Assembly (NCBI RefSeq): GCF_022539315.1
Contig: NC_066315.1
Location: 21,985,649 to 22,049,648, forward strand
Source: Serinus canaria
Taxonomy: Eukaryota; Chordata; Aves; Passeriformes; Fringillidae
Direction of reading: 5' to 3'
Length of the DNA stretch: 64,000 nucleotides
Part shown: positions 51,201 through 64,000 of the stretch, in pieces
How positions within the stretch are numbered: position 1 is the first letter of the stretch
How the letters are laid out: every line of letters starts with the position of its first letter
The notes under the pieces: generated by a model
The model's input: only the letters and a program-made list of their open reading frames with translations
Databases searched by the model: none
Told to the model about the DNA's origin: nothing
Program-made: the position numbers and the translations under genes

Positions 51201-53930
51201 ATTACTTACACTTCAGAGTGATGATAGGATTTTTGAGTCCTGAATAGATTACACTGATCGGTGTAATAGTTTTACTTTTTGAAGTCATGATAGATAATGC
51301 TGTCAGACTCACCTGCAGCCCAACCTGCTCAGAGATTTACTGCCATGCTTCACAAGCGTGGCAAAGCTGGCACTGAAAAGGACTTGCCTGCAAAAGTTTT
51401 AAAGAAACTTCCAGGATGCAGCAGAAAATGGTACTGGGAATTCAGCAGATGGCCCCCTTGCTTCTGATTCATTTCTAAGCCAAGGATGTTATTAGGGTAC
51501 ACTGTTCTTCCTGTGGCTTTTTAAGATAAGATATAAACAAAGTCTCGTTTACTACTCAGTATTTAAAGATCCCTTTGTATTTTGAAGGAAATAGAAGGCT
51601 CAGAAGACGCAGTGCATTAGCCAATTTCTGACTTGGCTAATTATTTTTCTTCCGTTGTTCCCTGCAGCTTCAGCTGAATACAGTATTTTTCATGTACTTC
51701 TCTAAGCTGTTTTCAAATAAAACTGTCAAGCAGCTGCTCCGTTGCACTCGGTGCTTGCCTGAGTTCTTTGGGTTGTTGGGGGCAGGAGAGGCTTTTCTGT
51801 TACACAGAGTTACCTTTAAGAAAACGCAGCTCTCACCCCATGTCCAGAGGCTGCTCCAGCAGTTCTAATTAAGTACATTGCAGGTACCTGAAAATAATGA
51901 TGGTTTAGTTGATACTGAGCCATAAGCAAGCTGTTTTAGCACTAAAGCAAACATAACCAGGACTGAGTAGCACCTTAGCACTCTCTGAAGCAGACAACAA
52001 CACAAAGCACTTGGAAACTTTAAAAACCTCAATGAGCCTGAGGACTGAGTGACTGTAAATAGAGAACAGGAGGGACACGGCGTGGGCAGCTGTCTCTGTC
52101 TGCCTGAGATCAATGCTAGAAACACAGGCATAACCAAGTCTGCCACAAAGTGACAGTATTGTGTTTGCCACCAGCCAGTGGCAAACACATGCCAAGCACA
52201 GTTGTCAGAAAGCAATTTAAAGGCTAGACATGGTGCGTGTGTACCATATGAAATATGGTTTAGGTGACAGCAGGTTAAAGGAGGAGCCACCATATACCTG
52301 GGTGATTACTGGAAGACCAAATAACTTGTGCATTTCTGACTGCATCCTTTAGCACTCTGACTGCACTCCCAACAGCACTGAAAGCAGAGAGGAAGGGTAT
52401 GCTGGAGCATTACAAGGAAAATGCATGAAGAGTAAAATTTAAGTTAGGAAATAGAGTCTTAAGGGACTGATAATAAACCAGCAACTCTAATAAATAGTCT
52501 TACAAAAGGAAAGGGGGGAAAAAACCCCAATTGCACTAACAGAATTTTGTGGAGAGAAAACAAGGGAGAAATGGTAAAGAAGATGGAAAACTGTACTTTC
52601 GCTTTTCTGTGCCAAAAGTCTCTGGCAGCTGCCTCCAGCAAAAGTGGCTGCCTGCCAGGGGGGATTCTGTCCACTCTTCTGAAGGCTTGGAGCTGGCTTA
52701 CAGAGGTATCTGCCTTACACAAACCAAGGGCAGGCACTCCTGCTAACTGTTTCTGATCTCATTGATTCCTGGCACTTTGTGTCTCGGAGTGGGCTGAGTG
52801 TGTTTCCTACCAACCCTCCTGCCTCCACTGTGCTGGAGAATATGAGCATTCCTGCAGCCCACACTCCACCTTACAGTGACCTTATTTCCTGATTTCACAG
52901 TTCCTATTATGGTGCTTTTTGTGCAATTCTGCAGCATGTGAGAAGCAGAAAGAACTTTCAGAAAATGGGAATGTGCTTTTTGCCACATGTAGCCTTGCTG
53001 CTCATGCCTTGTATTAAACCTGGTTTTTGTGGAATCTATCACTTCTGAGCAATTTTGATTCTAATTCAGTGAGTGGGTAGCACTTTGTATATAGCATTGC
53101 AATTAAATTTAATCATCTTCAACCAATTTCTGCTGGGCCCATTTCCTTCACCCACAATTAGCAATAATGTCAAACAGGTGCTTTATGTCTGACAGCACCT
53201 TTCCAGCAGTCTAATATTTTTATTGGTCCCTCAATTGAGTTCGTAAACCCAGATCAATTTCTCTGTTATTTTGCATTTGGCAATGCTTGTTTGTCCATTA
53301 GTTCCAGAATTATTGCCATAACATCCATTTACATTCTCACTTTCAGTTCATATGCATTTTACTCACCCAGAGCAGTTTAGTGCGTTTTCTTATTTTATTT
53401 TATTTTTTTAAATTCTGAACTGCATACAAATTTGAAAATGAATGTAGAGACCTAGTGACTGTGAAATAGGTGCTCCCTTGGTTGGTGGTTTGAGCTCCCC
53501 AGGCTCTAAGCATTAAAGGCTGTTCCTCTGCCTGTTCAGCCCTGTTTTCTGGACTCTTGCCCATGTGTGCTGTCCATGGTATGCACTTGCCTGGCTTTGC
53601 TGGGGAGGATTCTCCAGTTCCTTCCTCTGTCTAAATGAATGCTTTGTTTTGACCAGTTTAAACTAAATAAACTGAGTAACCTCAGTTATGCAAATTCTTG
53701 CATGTGAGATTAGATTCCTTGAAAAGAAAACTGTGGTTAAAAGAAAATCTCATCATCTGAATCTACTCATTTGCTACCAAAGTTTGGAAAAGTCCCCTGT
53801 AAAAAGCACCTAAATGGAGAAGAAAAAGCTTTTAAAGGCTGACCAGAATGTAGGCATTTTCCCCTACTTGAGTTTTTCTGGTGGACTGTATAGCCTTGGG
53901 CTGCAAGGCTTGGGGCTTTTTAATTTGGGC

Positions 53931-54090
53931 AATTTTTTTGTGGGTTTTTTTTTTGTGTTGGGTTTTTTGTTTGTTTTTATGGGTTCTTTTGGGGTTTTTT
54001 TTGTTTTGGTTTTGGTTTTTGGAGGTTTTTTGTTTGTTTGGTTTGGGTTTTTTCGTTGTTTGTTTTGTTCTCTTTTGGTTTTTTTTTTAT
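53931..54090 (+). repeat. G/T-only low-complexity block in ZNF804B intron 1
   Basis: The plus strand is built almost wholly of T-runs separated by one to four G (TTTTTTGTGGG, GGGTTTTTT, TTTGGTTTTGGTTTTTGG), with almost no A or C over roughly 150 bases. It is not a regular microsatellite. In the transcript (plus strand) it would be a G/U-rich stretch. It may be a decayed poly(T)/GT tract. Confidence 0.9.
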
Positions 54091-57000
54091 TGCATTTAAC
54101 ATGAAGAAACTTTGATAAGTCTTTCTATTATGTCACAACTGATCACTTTAGAAGACTCAATCATTACCTGCAAATTTAATTTTACTCACTTGTCCTAGGG
54201 AATATGTTGACTTTTCTGTGGAAAAAAAACAAACATTCAAAATGTTTTTTATCTGCCTACTGAAGTGCTTTTATTTTAAAATGCCAGTGTGCTACACAGT
54301 GAGAGGTTTAGTTTTACCTCTTTATCTGTCTATCCATGAAAAACAGTATATCACACTTGTTACAAGACAGAGCAGAAGCTGTAGATCCTCTTTTAGAATT
54401 CAAGAGTTAGGATCTCACTATCTAAGTTTTGTACACCTACCATGGTAAAAAAAATGGATTAAGAATAACTTACATAAAATATGTAATTACATTTATTACA
54501 ACATCAAGTTAATGTTAAAGAGAAGAGTAGATGCATGCATGCACTTGCAGGAACCAGAATTCCCAGCATAACATTCAGTAAGTACCATTAAAATCCAGTT
54601 TGACCCTCCCAAGAATTAAGCAGTGCTCACTGGAGAATTAGCTGTTTTGTAAACATGAGTGCATGCAGCAGTCTATGCAAATAAACATATCTGAATAGCA
54701 ATAAGAAGACCTTTTAAAAGAACTGTTTAGAATCCACACTGACAGTTTTAAGCACTGTTTTTTGAAGATTCAACCTGCCCTGCTCTTAGCCTTTGAACCT
54801 CCCAAACTCTGAATGAAGAGTATTAAAATGATTTATGTTGATAATCTGCATAGGTGATATGGCTACTGCAATATTAGAGCCAGATACCTAAATTTCAGTC
54901 CTGGGTTTCTGTATTTTGTGTGGGCACACATCACTGCTTGTCTTGTACAATCAACTGCAGGGCTCAAGTATCAAGATTAGTCATGGGGTAGGTACACATA
55001 CCTGAAGATGCTCTTCACTGTGCAGAATGTATTGTTCTGTGCCCAGTCATAAGGCACTTTAATGACAGGTTTTTCTTTTTTCTTTTTTAAATACTAGACT
55101 AAATTTATGTGCATACTAGATAAGATGTAAACATCATCAAAATTTTGTCCCAGTTTCATAGTTATGCATAATGATAATTGGCAAGCTGGTTCAAGTAAAG
55201 AAATAGAACTATAGCTGGGGGATTGCATGCAGCTCTGAAACAATTCATACATTAATCAACTCTAGTTGATATCAATTTTTCAATTGATGTTTTCCCTGGA
55301 ACACATTCTCAAACAGATTTAGTGCTTTTGTGTCAACAGAAATATTCTATCAATATTCTGCTCAGACTGAACTGGAGAGCTGTGTATGGTGTCTTTGAGA
55401 AGATTCTCAGTTGTAATCAGCTCTAAATCTGCAGCCCTCATTTCCAACTTAGACTGCAACATGTGAGGAAGGCTTGGGAAACTAGATTGGAAAGTGTAAG
55501 AAGAGAGTTCCCTAAAATACACCCTTTGATAGCCAAATATTTTCTAGATTATATTTTGGGGTTAAAATTATAAATAAAATCTGTATGAATACTATGATCA
55601 GAGGGTTTGTTAGAAATGCAAGTTATTATAGTTATTAAGGTGTTCTGAGTATTTTTTCAAAGAAAAGTTTCCATATTTAGATGTTTGTAGCTCTAATTTT
55701 ATTAGCTTTATGGTTTCCAGAAGTAACCACTACAAATTGTTCATCTACACCAATCTTCATTTTTCTGTGCTAATCATTACATTTTCAGTTTAAGTATGAC
55801 TTCCGTGAGGTGTGTAAACTCATGACCATGGATTTTATAGGGAGGTCTAAGAAGAAGGAGCATGTGTATATTTATGCCACCCTTTGTTCAACACTGAAAA
55901 ACCCAGTTATGATCTTGATGTAATGAGCCTGTCCTCGAGCAGTCTTTGATTGCACGAAGCTTCAGGTGATGCATTGCAGGTTGGCAGAGAATGACTGCAG
56001 GATCCTTGCATCAGTTCCTTGGTGAATGTTGTGGTCCAAATGCTGGCTGAGGCAAGTGGTCAGTGGACTGGACAATAACAAGGATTCCTCAGCCTGGGAA
56101 AGGCTCTGCTGACTTCCACATGCTGCACTGGTGGCTCCTCTGTGCCAGGAGGAATTATTGTGTAGGAACACAATATCCAGGATTCTCACAACCCACGTGG
56201 CCAAAGGTCTGTGCCAAACAGCAGCTGAGGCAGGGAGGTGTCTCGACATGGGGAGTGGCTGCCTGCTCTGATGGACACAGATCAGAATCTGTCACACAGC
56301 TATTGAGGACTAGCCCAGGAAAAGAAACTAAAAACATCGTCATGTAGGTCCCCTAGGGAGCAAACTCACAAGGTGATGTGCATGCAAGTAGTTTGTGTGT
56401 ACCAAATCATAAATAAACATCCCATAAATGCCAGTGTGTACATATGCAGCTTCTCCAAGCTGTCTGAATGCTTAACTGCTGTCCTTACAAAGCTGTACTG
56501 CTGCTCTTCCTGTATAGAAGTCCAAGGCTGCTTTGTTGTATACATCTACAGGATGGACACTGGCATTTTTCTCTTCTGTAATGTTTCAATATACACTTAC
56601 TTCATTTTAAAGAGAAGATAGAAAAACCCATATGAAAAAAACAGTTTAGTCAGACAAATGAAGAAAAATCAGGTTGGTACTACATACAAAATTTCAATTT
56701 TCATTTGAATGATAAATGCATCCTTGGCTATTAAATAAGGAAGAGAGACAATATAAGGAGCAGTGTTGGAGACACTACTTACTCACAAATAAGCATCACT
56801 TTTTCTGGGAGTGAGTGATAAATTTTTGTAATGACTAATAACAGAAAAATCACAGATTTCTGTTCTTTCATGCAGATGTATTCATATCCTATAACCCAAA
56901 AATTACATTGAAATAAGTATTGAATATGCAAACTTGCTGATTTTATACTTTGTTCATCTTCTTCTGAAGACCTATTTATAACCAGTGTATTCTATGTCAT

Positions 57001-60000
57001 GTGCAACAGGAGATTCTTATTGTGTATGTGTACTGCAGAATAGATGTGTTTTCTTGCTTAGCATTATAATAAGCATCTTTTAGAAGTTAAATACAGATCC
57101 AATATTGTGGTTATTTATCTCAAAAGTAAACCCATCCCAAAACATAAGCAAAAAATGGCCTTCAAATTTATTCCCTAGAGAACGTGTCTTATTTGAAAAT
57201 GATAACACTTGGTGGATAAAGGTATGCCTTTCATTTTGGCTACATTAATAAATCTGTGCACTGGGCTTTTTATTATATAAAGAAGATATGATGACTTGAA
57301 ATAGGGGGTTGTATCCATATGCCATGTTATTGCTTTTAATGGGGAAAGGATAGTAGAGAAAATAAATTCATTGTGGTTTTTTTTTCTCTTGACAGCTATC
57401 TGCTGTTTATATTGTTATTTCTTCACCTTACAGAATCACTGAGGTTGCAGGTGATTGAATTTGATTTCTGTGGGTTGTGGAATCAGCCTTTAAATATTTA
57501 TGTTGATTTGCATATATGACAGCTTTCATCAGTAAAGACCATTATCAACAGCAAATTGGAAGAAGTTAGAAAATTCCTTTCCTTGAAAGGGATTTAAACA
57601 AATTTACAGAATGACTTAACAGAGCTTACATAATCTTCACAGTAAATAAAAACCAAAGGCAGAAAAATGTGCTTAAAAATGTTTTGTTTCCACTATGTGT
57701 TCTCAAAGACTTGCTCTTTAAGCTATAGCAGATGAGGATTACTGATTATGTACACTTTAAAATATTCCAGTAGATAAACAAGTTTTCAAGGCCTTTCTTT
57801 TTAAATCTGAAGTTAATCTGTAACTTCAATAAAAAGGACATTGAACACCTTTTCCCTCTACCAAAATACAGTTCCTCATCCCAAATATTTCCCAAGATGT
57901 GTCTTGTAGTAATATTTTTTCCTGATGTTCTGACTAGAACTGTTTGAAGAACAAAATTATGATTTAAAAAGTGCTTGAAATATATATTTTAAAAAACTAT
58001 TTTAACTGCTGTGATTTATGATACCAGGCAGTACAACACCTTTCAATTAAAATAAAAAAAAGAAAAAAAAACAAACTCAGCAAACCCAAGCTACCCCAAA
58101 CCATGCAAAATAATCAGCATGTGAGATCACCATGAACTGATGAATCACTGACAGCCTTTCTTCCCATGTCTGCTCAGGTAAAGTTCCGATCTTGACCTTC
58201 TGCTTGCCTGGGAGCCATTATAGCAATCCTAACGAGCTTCCTGATGGCCTTTTAAGAGTAATAACTGATTAAGTAATTGTAGCACCTTATGCTCAAGTGT
58301 TTTAAATACTCAGAGACTTCTCAGCCTCTTCCTGCAGAAAAAGGCATGTCTGCTCAAGTTGTATGATTTGAAAGAAAACGTTCCTTTTTATCATTGTAAG
58401 AGTACTTCTCTATGTTTATTCTTCTAACCTCTGGCTAATAAGGATGGTGACTGCAGGCATTAGACATTAGCCTTAAAAAGATTGATGCTTCTGATTACAG
58501 CATACTATAGGATAAATTGTAGGGTTCAAGTCTCTCACAGAGTTAAAAAGGATATGTGGTATCTGAAGAAATATAAAGGTGTCAATTTTCTACTTGATGG
58601 TACTAATATATTTTGATAAGATCTGCATATTAAGAATGAGCCCTTAAATACAGTGATTTAGTACTGCAATTGTACACTGCTTCACAGTGAGGAAAACAAA
58701 CAACAGAAATGTGAATCCTTGCCTCTGCTCTGAAGGACAGTGAACAAAGACTTGTGGCCATTACAGCTGGCAGGTGTGGAGAGGACTGTTTCCAGGAGTG
58801 ACTGAGAGAGGAACGGAAGGGGGATAGAAAATGTGAACAGGGAGGTTAATTGCAAACTAAATGAGTTTGTACAGACAGCACTGAGGCTCAGATCCTCAAA
58901 GGCAGGGTGTGTGCATTGGTAAACAACACCAGGGACTGTGCCAGGCATGGGGGCTTAATCAGCTAAATGAAATTGTGAGTATTGTTTCCAGTATGTTTGT
59001 GCTGTTCAACAAGTAGCACTGCCCCAAACATTTCTTGGAGAGAGTTTGGGAACTAGGGCAGGGCAGAAACATTAACATTGCTGCAGTTTTCAATTCCCAA
59101 GAGAGTTTAACAGCTCTGATGAGATGCTCAGTGACAGATAAAAGCCTCCTTTTTTTAACTGGCTTTGAAATCCTACCTGTGCATGGAACTGCTAGCCACC
59201 TGCAGGGCAAACCCCTCAGACATTGTTATTCCCAAAACTGTAACTGTGCATTGAGAGAATGGTGGGTGTCATAAGTGAAAATTGTGTCAGGAAGCATTGT
59301 GAGAAAGTCAGAACTGATGGCACCACTAGTGCTTGAGCCTGTGCAGTTCCCAGAACAAGGGCAGCCTGGGCTCCAGCTCCATCAAGCTCTGCAGGAAATA
59401 GAACAGTGTCTTGGGGTGTTGAGACTTCTGAAGATTGAAGGGTAATGGCTGGATCTCCTGACAGCAGTCTGGGGGTTGGATCAGATGAAGTGGGTGGATT
59501 TCCTCACAAATCCCATTACAAATCTGTGTTGTGCTCCTGACAGGAGGATTCCCAGTAAATGTGATATGTTTATGCTGACTAGAGGAGAGAAAGTTCAGCT
59601 TCACCATTCACGCAGCCAACTTCAAAGACAAAGAGCAGATGAGAGAGTATTGGTGAATCATAATGAGCTTCTTGGAATATTTTTTGTAGTTTCTTCAAGA
59701 CTTCTTAAAACTCACAGGAAGCAGACATGCATAGCGACTGTTCAGGGTAGAATTTTAGCTTGTGTAAATCAACCTGTTAAACTGATTACATTTTCTAAGG
59801 CTGTTTTATGCCAGAAGGATTTGGTCATGAGATTTTATTTAGATTTTGTTTAGTAAGTAATGTGGCTAAAGTTAGTGAATAGTAGTTGCTAGGACCTCCA
59901 GGCTGGAAGCATCTCTGTAATTCAGTCACAGAATTTCAATTAGAAGGAAAATGCAACTGTGCTCCAAACATAAAAAATATTTTTGATGGACTCTATAAAG

Positions 60001-63000
60001 TGACTGTCTTTTCTGTATTACTGAAACACAAACAATTCTGATTAAATACAAACCATACTGCTTAGCAAAGGTATTCAAGCAGTTAATATAACACCTTTCT
60101 CTTTATGGAGCACATCTTTGATTTGCACACTTCCCTGAGATAACACAGGTTGGCTCACAACTTGCTGCCACATTCCTTATCCTCATAGCAGGTAGGTGTT
60201 CATTCAGAAGGACAATTATGGGTTATTCACTGTGGGATGATGGTGTTACACTAGATATTTTAGAGGCTCATCATAGTAACATTGGGGTCACTTAATTTTA
60301 GGATCCAGATTTCTGGTTGAAATAAACCAGATTTTAGTAAAACACACATAAAAATCACTTTTTATCTTTCCAGAAGAAAAAAAAGTTCCTCCGAAATCAT
60401 TTGCCACTTTTGCTGGATTACAAATGCAGAGTAGTGCATTCTTGAAATGTGATATAGTGATCACACTTTAGATCTCAATATTAGCTAATATTAATCCTAA
60501 TCTAGTATTATCTTAATACCTTAATATTAGACTAATATCCAGTTCTCTGCTCTTACAATTTTTGTCCCTGAGTGGCTAGGCTAGTTAAGCAGTTAACCTC
60601 AGCTGTTGGCTTAGTGATTAGCTTCTTATGAAGGACAAGTGTCATTTTCAGGTTCCATTTGAAATCTAATGCATTATCCTTTATTAATATAAAATGGATT
60701 TTCTGGATTTGTATGTTTAGCTGCCCTATTAGGGATTGCTGTTTATTTTCCTTTAATTACAGTGTTGCAATACTGTTAATTTCCTCTAATATAATATATA
60801 CCAGAAACCTGCCAACAGTCATTATCTGTAAGGCTGCTTGAGGAAGAATCCTGCTCTTTAATGGCTTCAGTGGGATCCTGTCCTCTGATAAAACAGGAGG
60901 GCTAGCATTTATTTCCACATAAGATGTGTTTCTTCACCAGACTAGAGAGTCACTGTGCAGTTTCAGTCCTGCAGGTGAGTGCACAGGAGGAATGCTGTGG
61001 GAATCTCTGTGACTGCAGGTCACTGGGTGCTGGGAAGCTTTTGAGCTTTGCTGGACAAAAGGGATTCACCTTTGGGAGGTCTTACTGCTGTCATGTTATT
61101 GATGGCACCATTCAGCCAGTCTTGGTCCATTACCTGAAGGTGGTAAATATTTCCATTGTGATTCTAAGTCCAGGAAAATGGCATCTGTTGCTATGCCAGA
61201 GGGCTTGTGAGACTGCTTCAGTTTCTCCAACTGGGGTGTATTTATATGATAACTTTCTGCTAGCCCATCTCTTGGTGCATCTTCTAGCAGAGTTACACAT
61301 GTGCACTGTGGTACTGCAGTGCTCTCTGTCCAGAAGTGCAGGAGGAATAATGAGGATGGAATGGTGAAGGGCTGGGATACTCATCCTGCCAGAGATGCAC
61401 TTGGAATTCAACATGGTTCAGCAGCCAGGGGGTGATGAGAAGAGCTGCCTTGGGAAGGTGAAAGGGAAAGTCAAAAAAAAGAAAAAAAAAAAGAGGGGGA
61501 AGCAAAATATAAGGAAACATACTTTTTTCCCCCCATTGTTTTAGTTTTCATAATGCTAGAAAGCTAGAGAAAAGGTATTCATCCATGGCCAAAGGTCTGC
61601 AACATCATAGCAGATCTAAAATAATTGACACAAAGAAGTAAAAGCTTTGGAAAGCAGAACTTTGGCAATTTTGAATGAGGATATTTTTGCTCTCCCTGTA
61701 TCTGGTTAATGAAGCAGTTCACAACTGCAGCTGGAAATCATGTCAGCTCTTTCACTGTGATATTTGGCCTTCTGGCACTGGTTTAATCCCACCCCCAAAG
61801 CAACTGAAACACAGATACAGATTACATGGGATTTTAGTTAATTTATGTGTGCTTACTCCATGTGTATGTACAGGTTACAGGCAATGGGATGGAAGTAGGG
61901 CTGGTTTTAGTATGCAGATGAGTGAACTGCCTCCCCTGCATGGCTGTAATCCCAGTGTTTTTATTAGTGTGTGTAAACTATAAACTGTTGTTTTTTTATC
62001 ACTGTGAGTGTGTTTGTCACAAGCTACAAGTTGAAAAAATGCAGCTTTTGTCAGGGAAATAAAGAAGAGCTCCCCTCTTCAGGTATGATGCTGAGAATGG
62101 TTTTGAGTAAAGTAAGGAATGAATCAATATCTTTTTTAGTTGCAGGACCACACCTTTTCATGGCAGGTATGTCCTTAGGAAATGTGGTTTTTAGGCGGGC
62201 ATGTGCAATAATTTATGTCTGGTCCATTAGTTAATATTGGCAAATTGTCACAGGTGCTCAAGTGCTGATGGCAGGCTGGGGACAAGAAGGCAGCAGCAGG
62301 TTGCTGGTTCATCCCTGCACTGAGGGCTGGCATTTTACACAGCTAGGGGTCAGAAAGGTGCATTATTTACCCTGTAACCAGTGCAGGAATGAATCTGTGC
62401 TTCCCTGAGCTCTGTCAAGGGGTTTTACTGAGTTTGTCTTCCATGATTTTCAGCAAAATCTCTTGAAAAAAAATGTTGATAGAGAATCCTGGCTCCCTTG
62501 CAATTACTCTGCCATGTGCAGTGGCACATCTTACTCATTCTGTGAATGTTTTAAGCTCCCAAGGGATTTAGGAGTAAATACAATCATGAGTAAAACTTAA
62601 AATATCAAATTAATTTTGTGTTATACACACAGAGTGATGCATAATGTCAGTTCAGGGCTTGATCCTGCATATGTTGAAATTGAGAAGATTTCTTGGTGTT
62701 ATTTTGGTTTATGATTGGCACATAAAGGTCTTGATTTTTTTCTAGTTGCATAAAATCCCATGTTATTAAATAAATATAGACATGGCATATTAACAAAAAA
62801 CAATGGCAAATGAGGAATGCTTCAAGTTCCTCCGTGAAGAATATAATACAAAATTTGTCACGGCATTTTTTGTTTTCATGGAGAAAAAAATACATTTGCA
62901 GTCCTATAATTATGTTCTGAAACAAATTCAGTCAGATTACTTTAGGGTCATTATGTTATCTGTGTTAGAAAGTGGTAATTGGGGATTGCTGAGTTTCTAT

Positions 63001-64000
63001 CAGGTTTGGCTTAACAGCAAACCAGGTAAACATAAGTGGTTGTATAGATGAGTTAATTTTAAATGATCTTTTGGGCTGAGATATTAAGGCTGAAATGCCT
63101 TTAAAAGAAAGCTAAATGGGGCTTGTGTTTTGAATGTGATCTGATGTATAATTAGATTTCTCCTACAGAAAGGTTAGAAGCTGTAATCCAATGTTCAGAA
63201 TCAACAGCAGAACTGTGTCTTTTTAAATTTAGAAATGTATAAAACTTAATACAAGTTGATTTCAAAGATTTACATGCATGTAAATGTGAGGGTATTGGAA
63301 GGCGCTGGAGTTAAAACATAGAAAATTTGGGATTAGGCAGGATATTGTAAATGATGTGAGTTTTTACTCTGGATGGTGGGGCTATTAAAGAGTGTGTGTT
63401 TGGGCAGTCGGTACTGTTAGCACACCAAACACTATCCATATGAGTGCTTTTAAAGACTGCTGTACCTTTGCTAATATTTTGTCATTTTTGAAAACTGCAC
63501 AAGCTTAACACACTGCAGAGGTTGGTTAATTCATTTATTGAGAGTTTTTGTGACCGAGAACTGACTATTTCTCTCTATCCGTAATAAAAGAATTTTGTAA
63601 CTAATTTTTTTTCCTTTTGTTCTCTCAAAAGAAGGAAGGCTTAAAATGATGGCAGTTTTAGCTCAAAATTTAGGCTAGCTTCTTTTGGCCAGTTGTTGAA
63701 ATAGGGTTGCTGTGTTCTCTCATGAGGAGAGAACAATGTCTTTTTCACATGTACACGTCCCATGCTAAGTCAGCTTGAATTAAAGTTACTGAATGTTCTA
63801 TGGCAGAAAGAGCTTTGGACAAAATTTGATTTTAGCTTTCCTTACTGCAGCCTGAGGATAGGAGTAGGACATGTAATGTTTTCACAGAATATGAGAAATC
63901 TTGTGGACATTTGGCCACCTTCCTTTCTCTCTGTATTTATGAAATAATATGGTAAAAATACATTCAGCAAGCATGGAGAAGGGAAAGTCAGAAAAGGAAG

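Noticed and set aside
51865..52293. 142-codon minus-strand open frame in intron 1, overlapping a second frame
   Set aside because: No recognisable domain; Cys/Leu-rich with no start context or splice support. Could be an unrecognised exon but there is nothing to support it.
59470..59490. GGGGGTTGGATCAGATGA resembles a CR1 3' phrase
   Set aside because: The tail repeats and the sequence before it do not match CR1.

Overview
The window reads as vertebrate nuclear DNA, most likely from a bird and possibly a songbird. It is AT-rich and nearly gene-free, with one strong CpG island. Its recognisable repeats are CR1 LINE pieces and avian-type endogenous retrovirus LTRs. There are no operons, prokaryotic signals, Alu or L1 elements. 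The bird call rests on the CR1 and LTR types and is an inference; no species is claimed.

The only protein-coding sequence I can support is exon 1 of ZNF804B (47560-47667, + strand). It lies in a CpG island (about 46430-48560), encodes the conserved first 36 residues and ends at a GTAACT splice donor. Everything to its right (47668-64000) is the start of intron 1. The C2H2 zinc-finger exon and the long last exon lie beyond the window. Everything to its left is upstream intergenic DNA.

Layout: 1-9100 unique AT-rich sequence; 9100-12570 a complex tandem repeat of roughly 380-bp units that flips orientation twice and carries a perfect 33-bp-arm hairpin; 16562-17595 a solo LTR; 23425-24535 a CR1 reverse-transcriptase fragment; 28580-29176 a second solo LTR; 32217-32310 and 34955-35260 CR1 fragments; 35950-36680 a third solo LTR; 40422-40715 an LTR fragment; 46430-48560 the CpG island with exon 1; then intron 1, with a G/T-rich block near 54 kb. 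All four LTRs read on the minus strand, opposite to ZNF804B.

The most unusual structure is the 9.1-12.6 kb array, which I do not recognise as a named family. The 5' leader of ZNF804B also has two upstream ATGs: one opens a 31-codon uORF, the other an in-frame 68-residue extension. No retroviral coding genes, tRNAs, rRNAs, CRISPR arrays or intact mobile-element genes were found.
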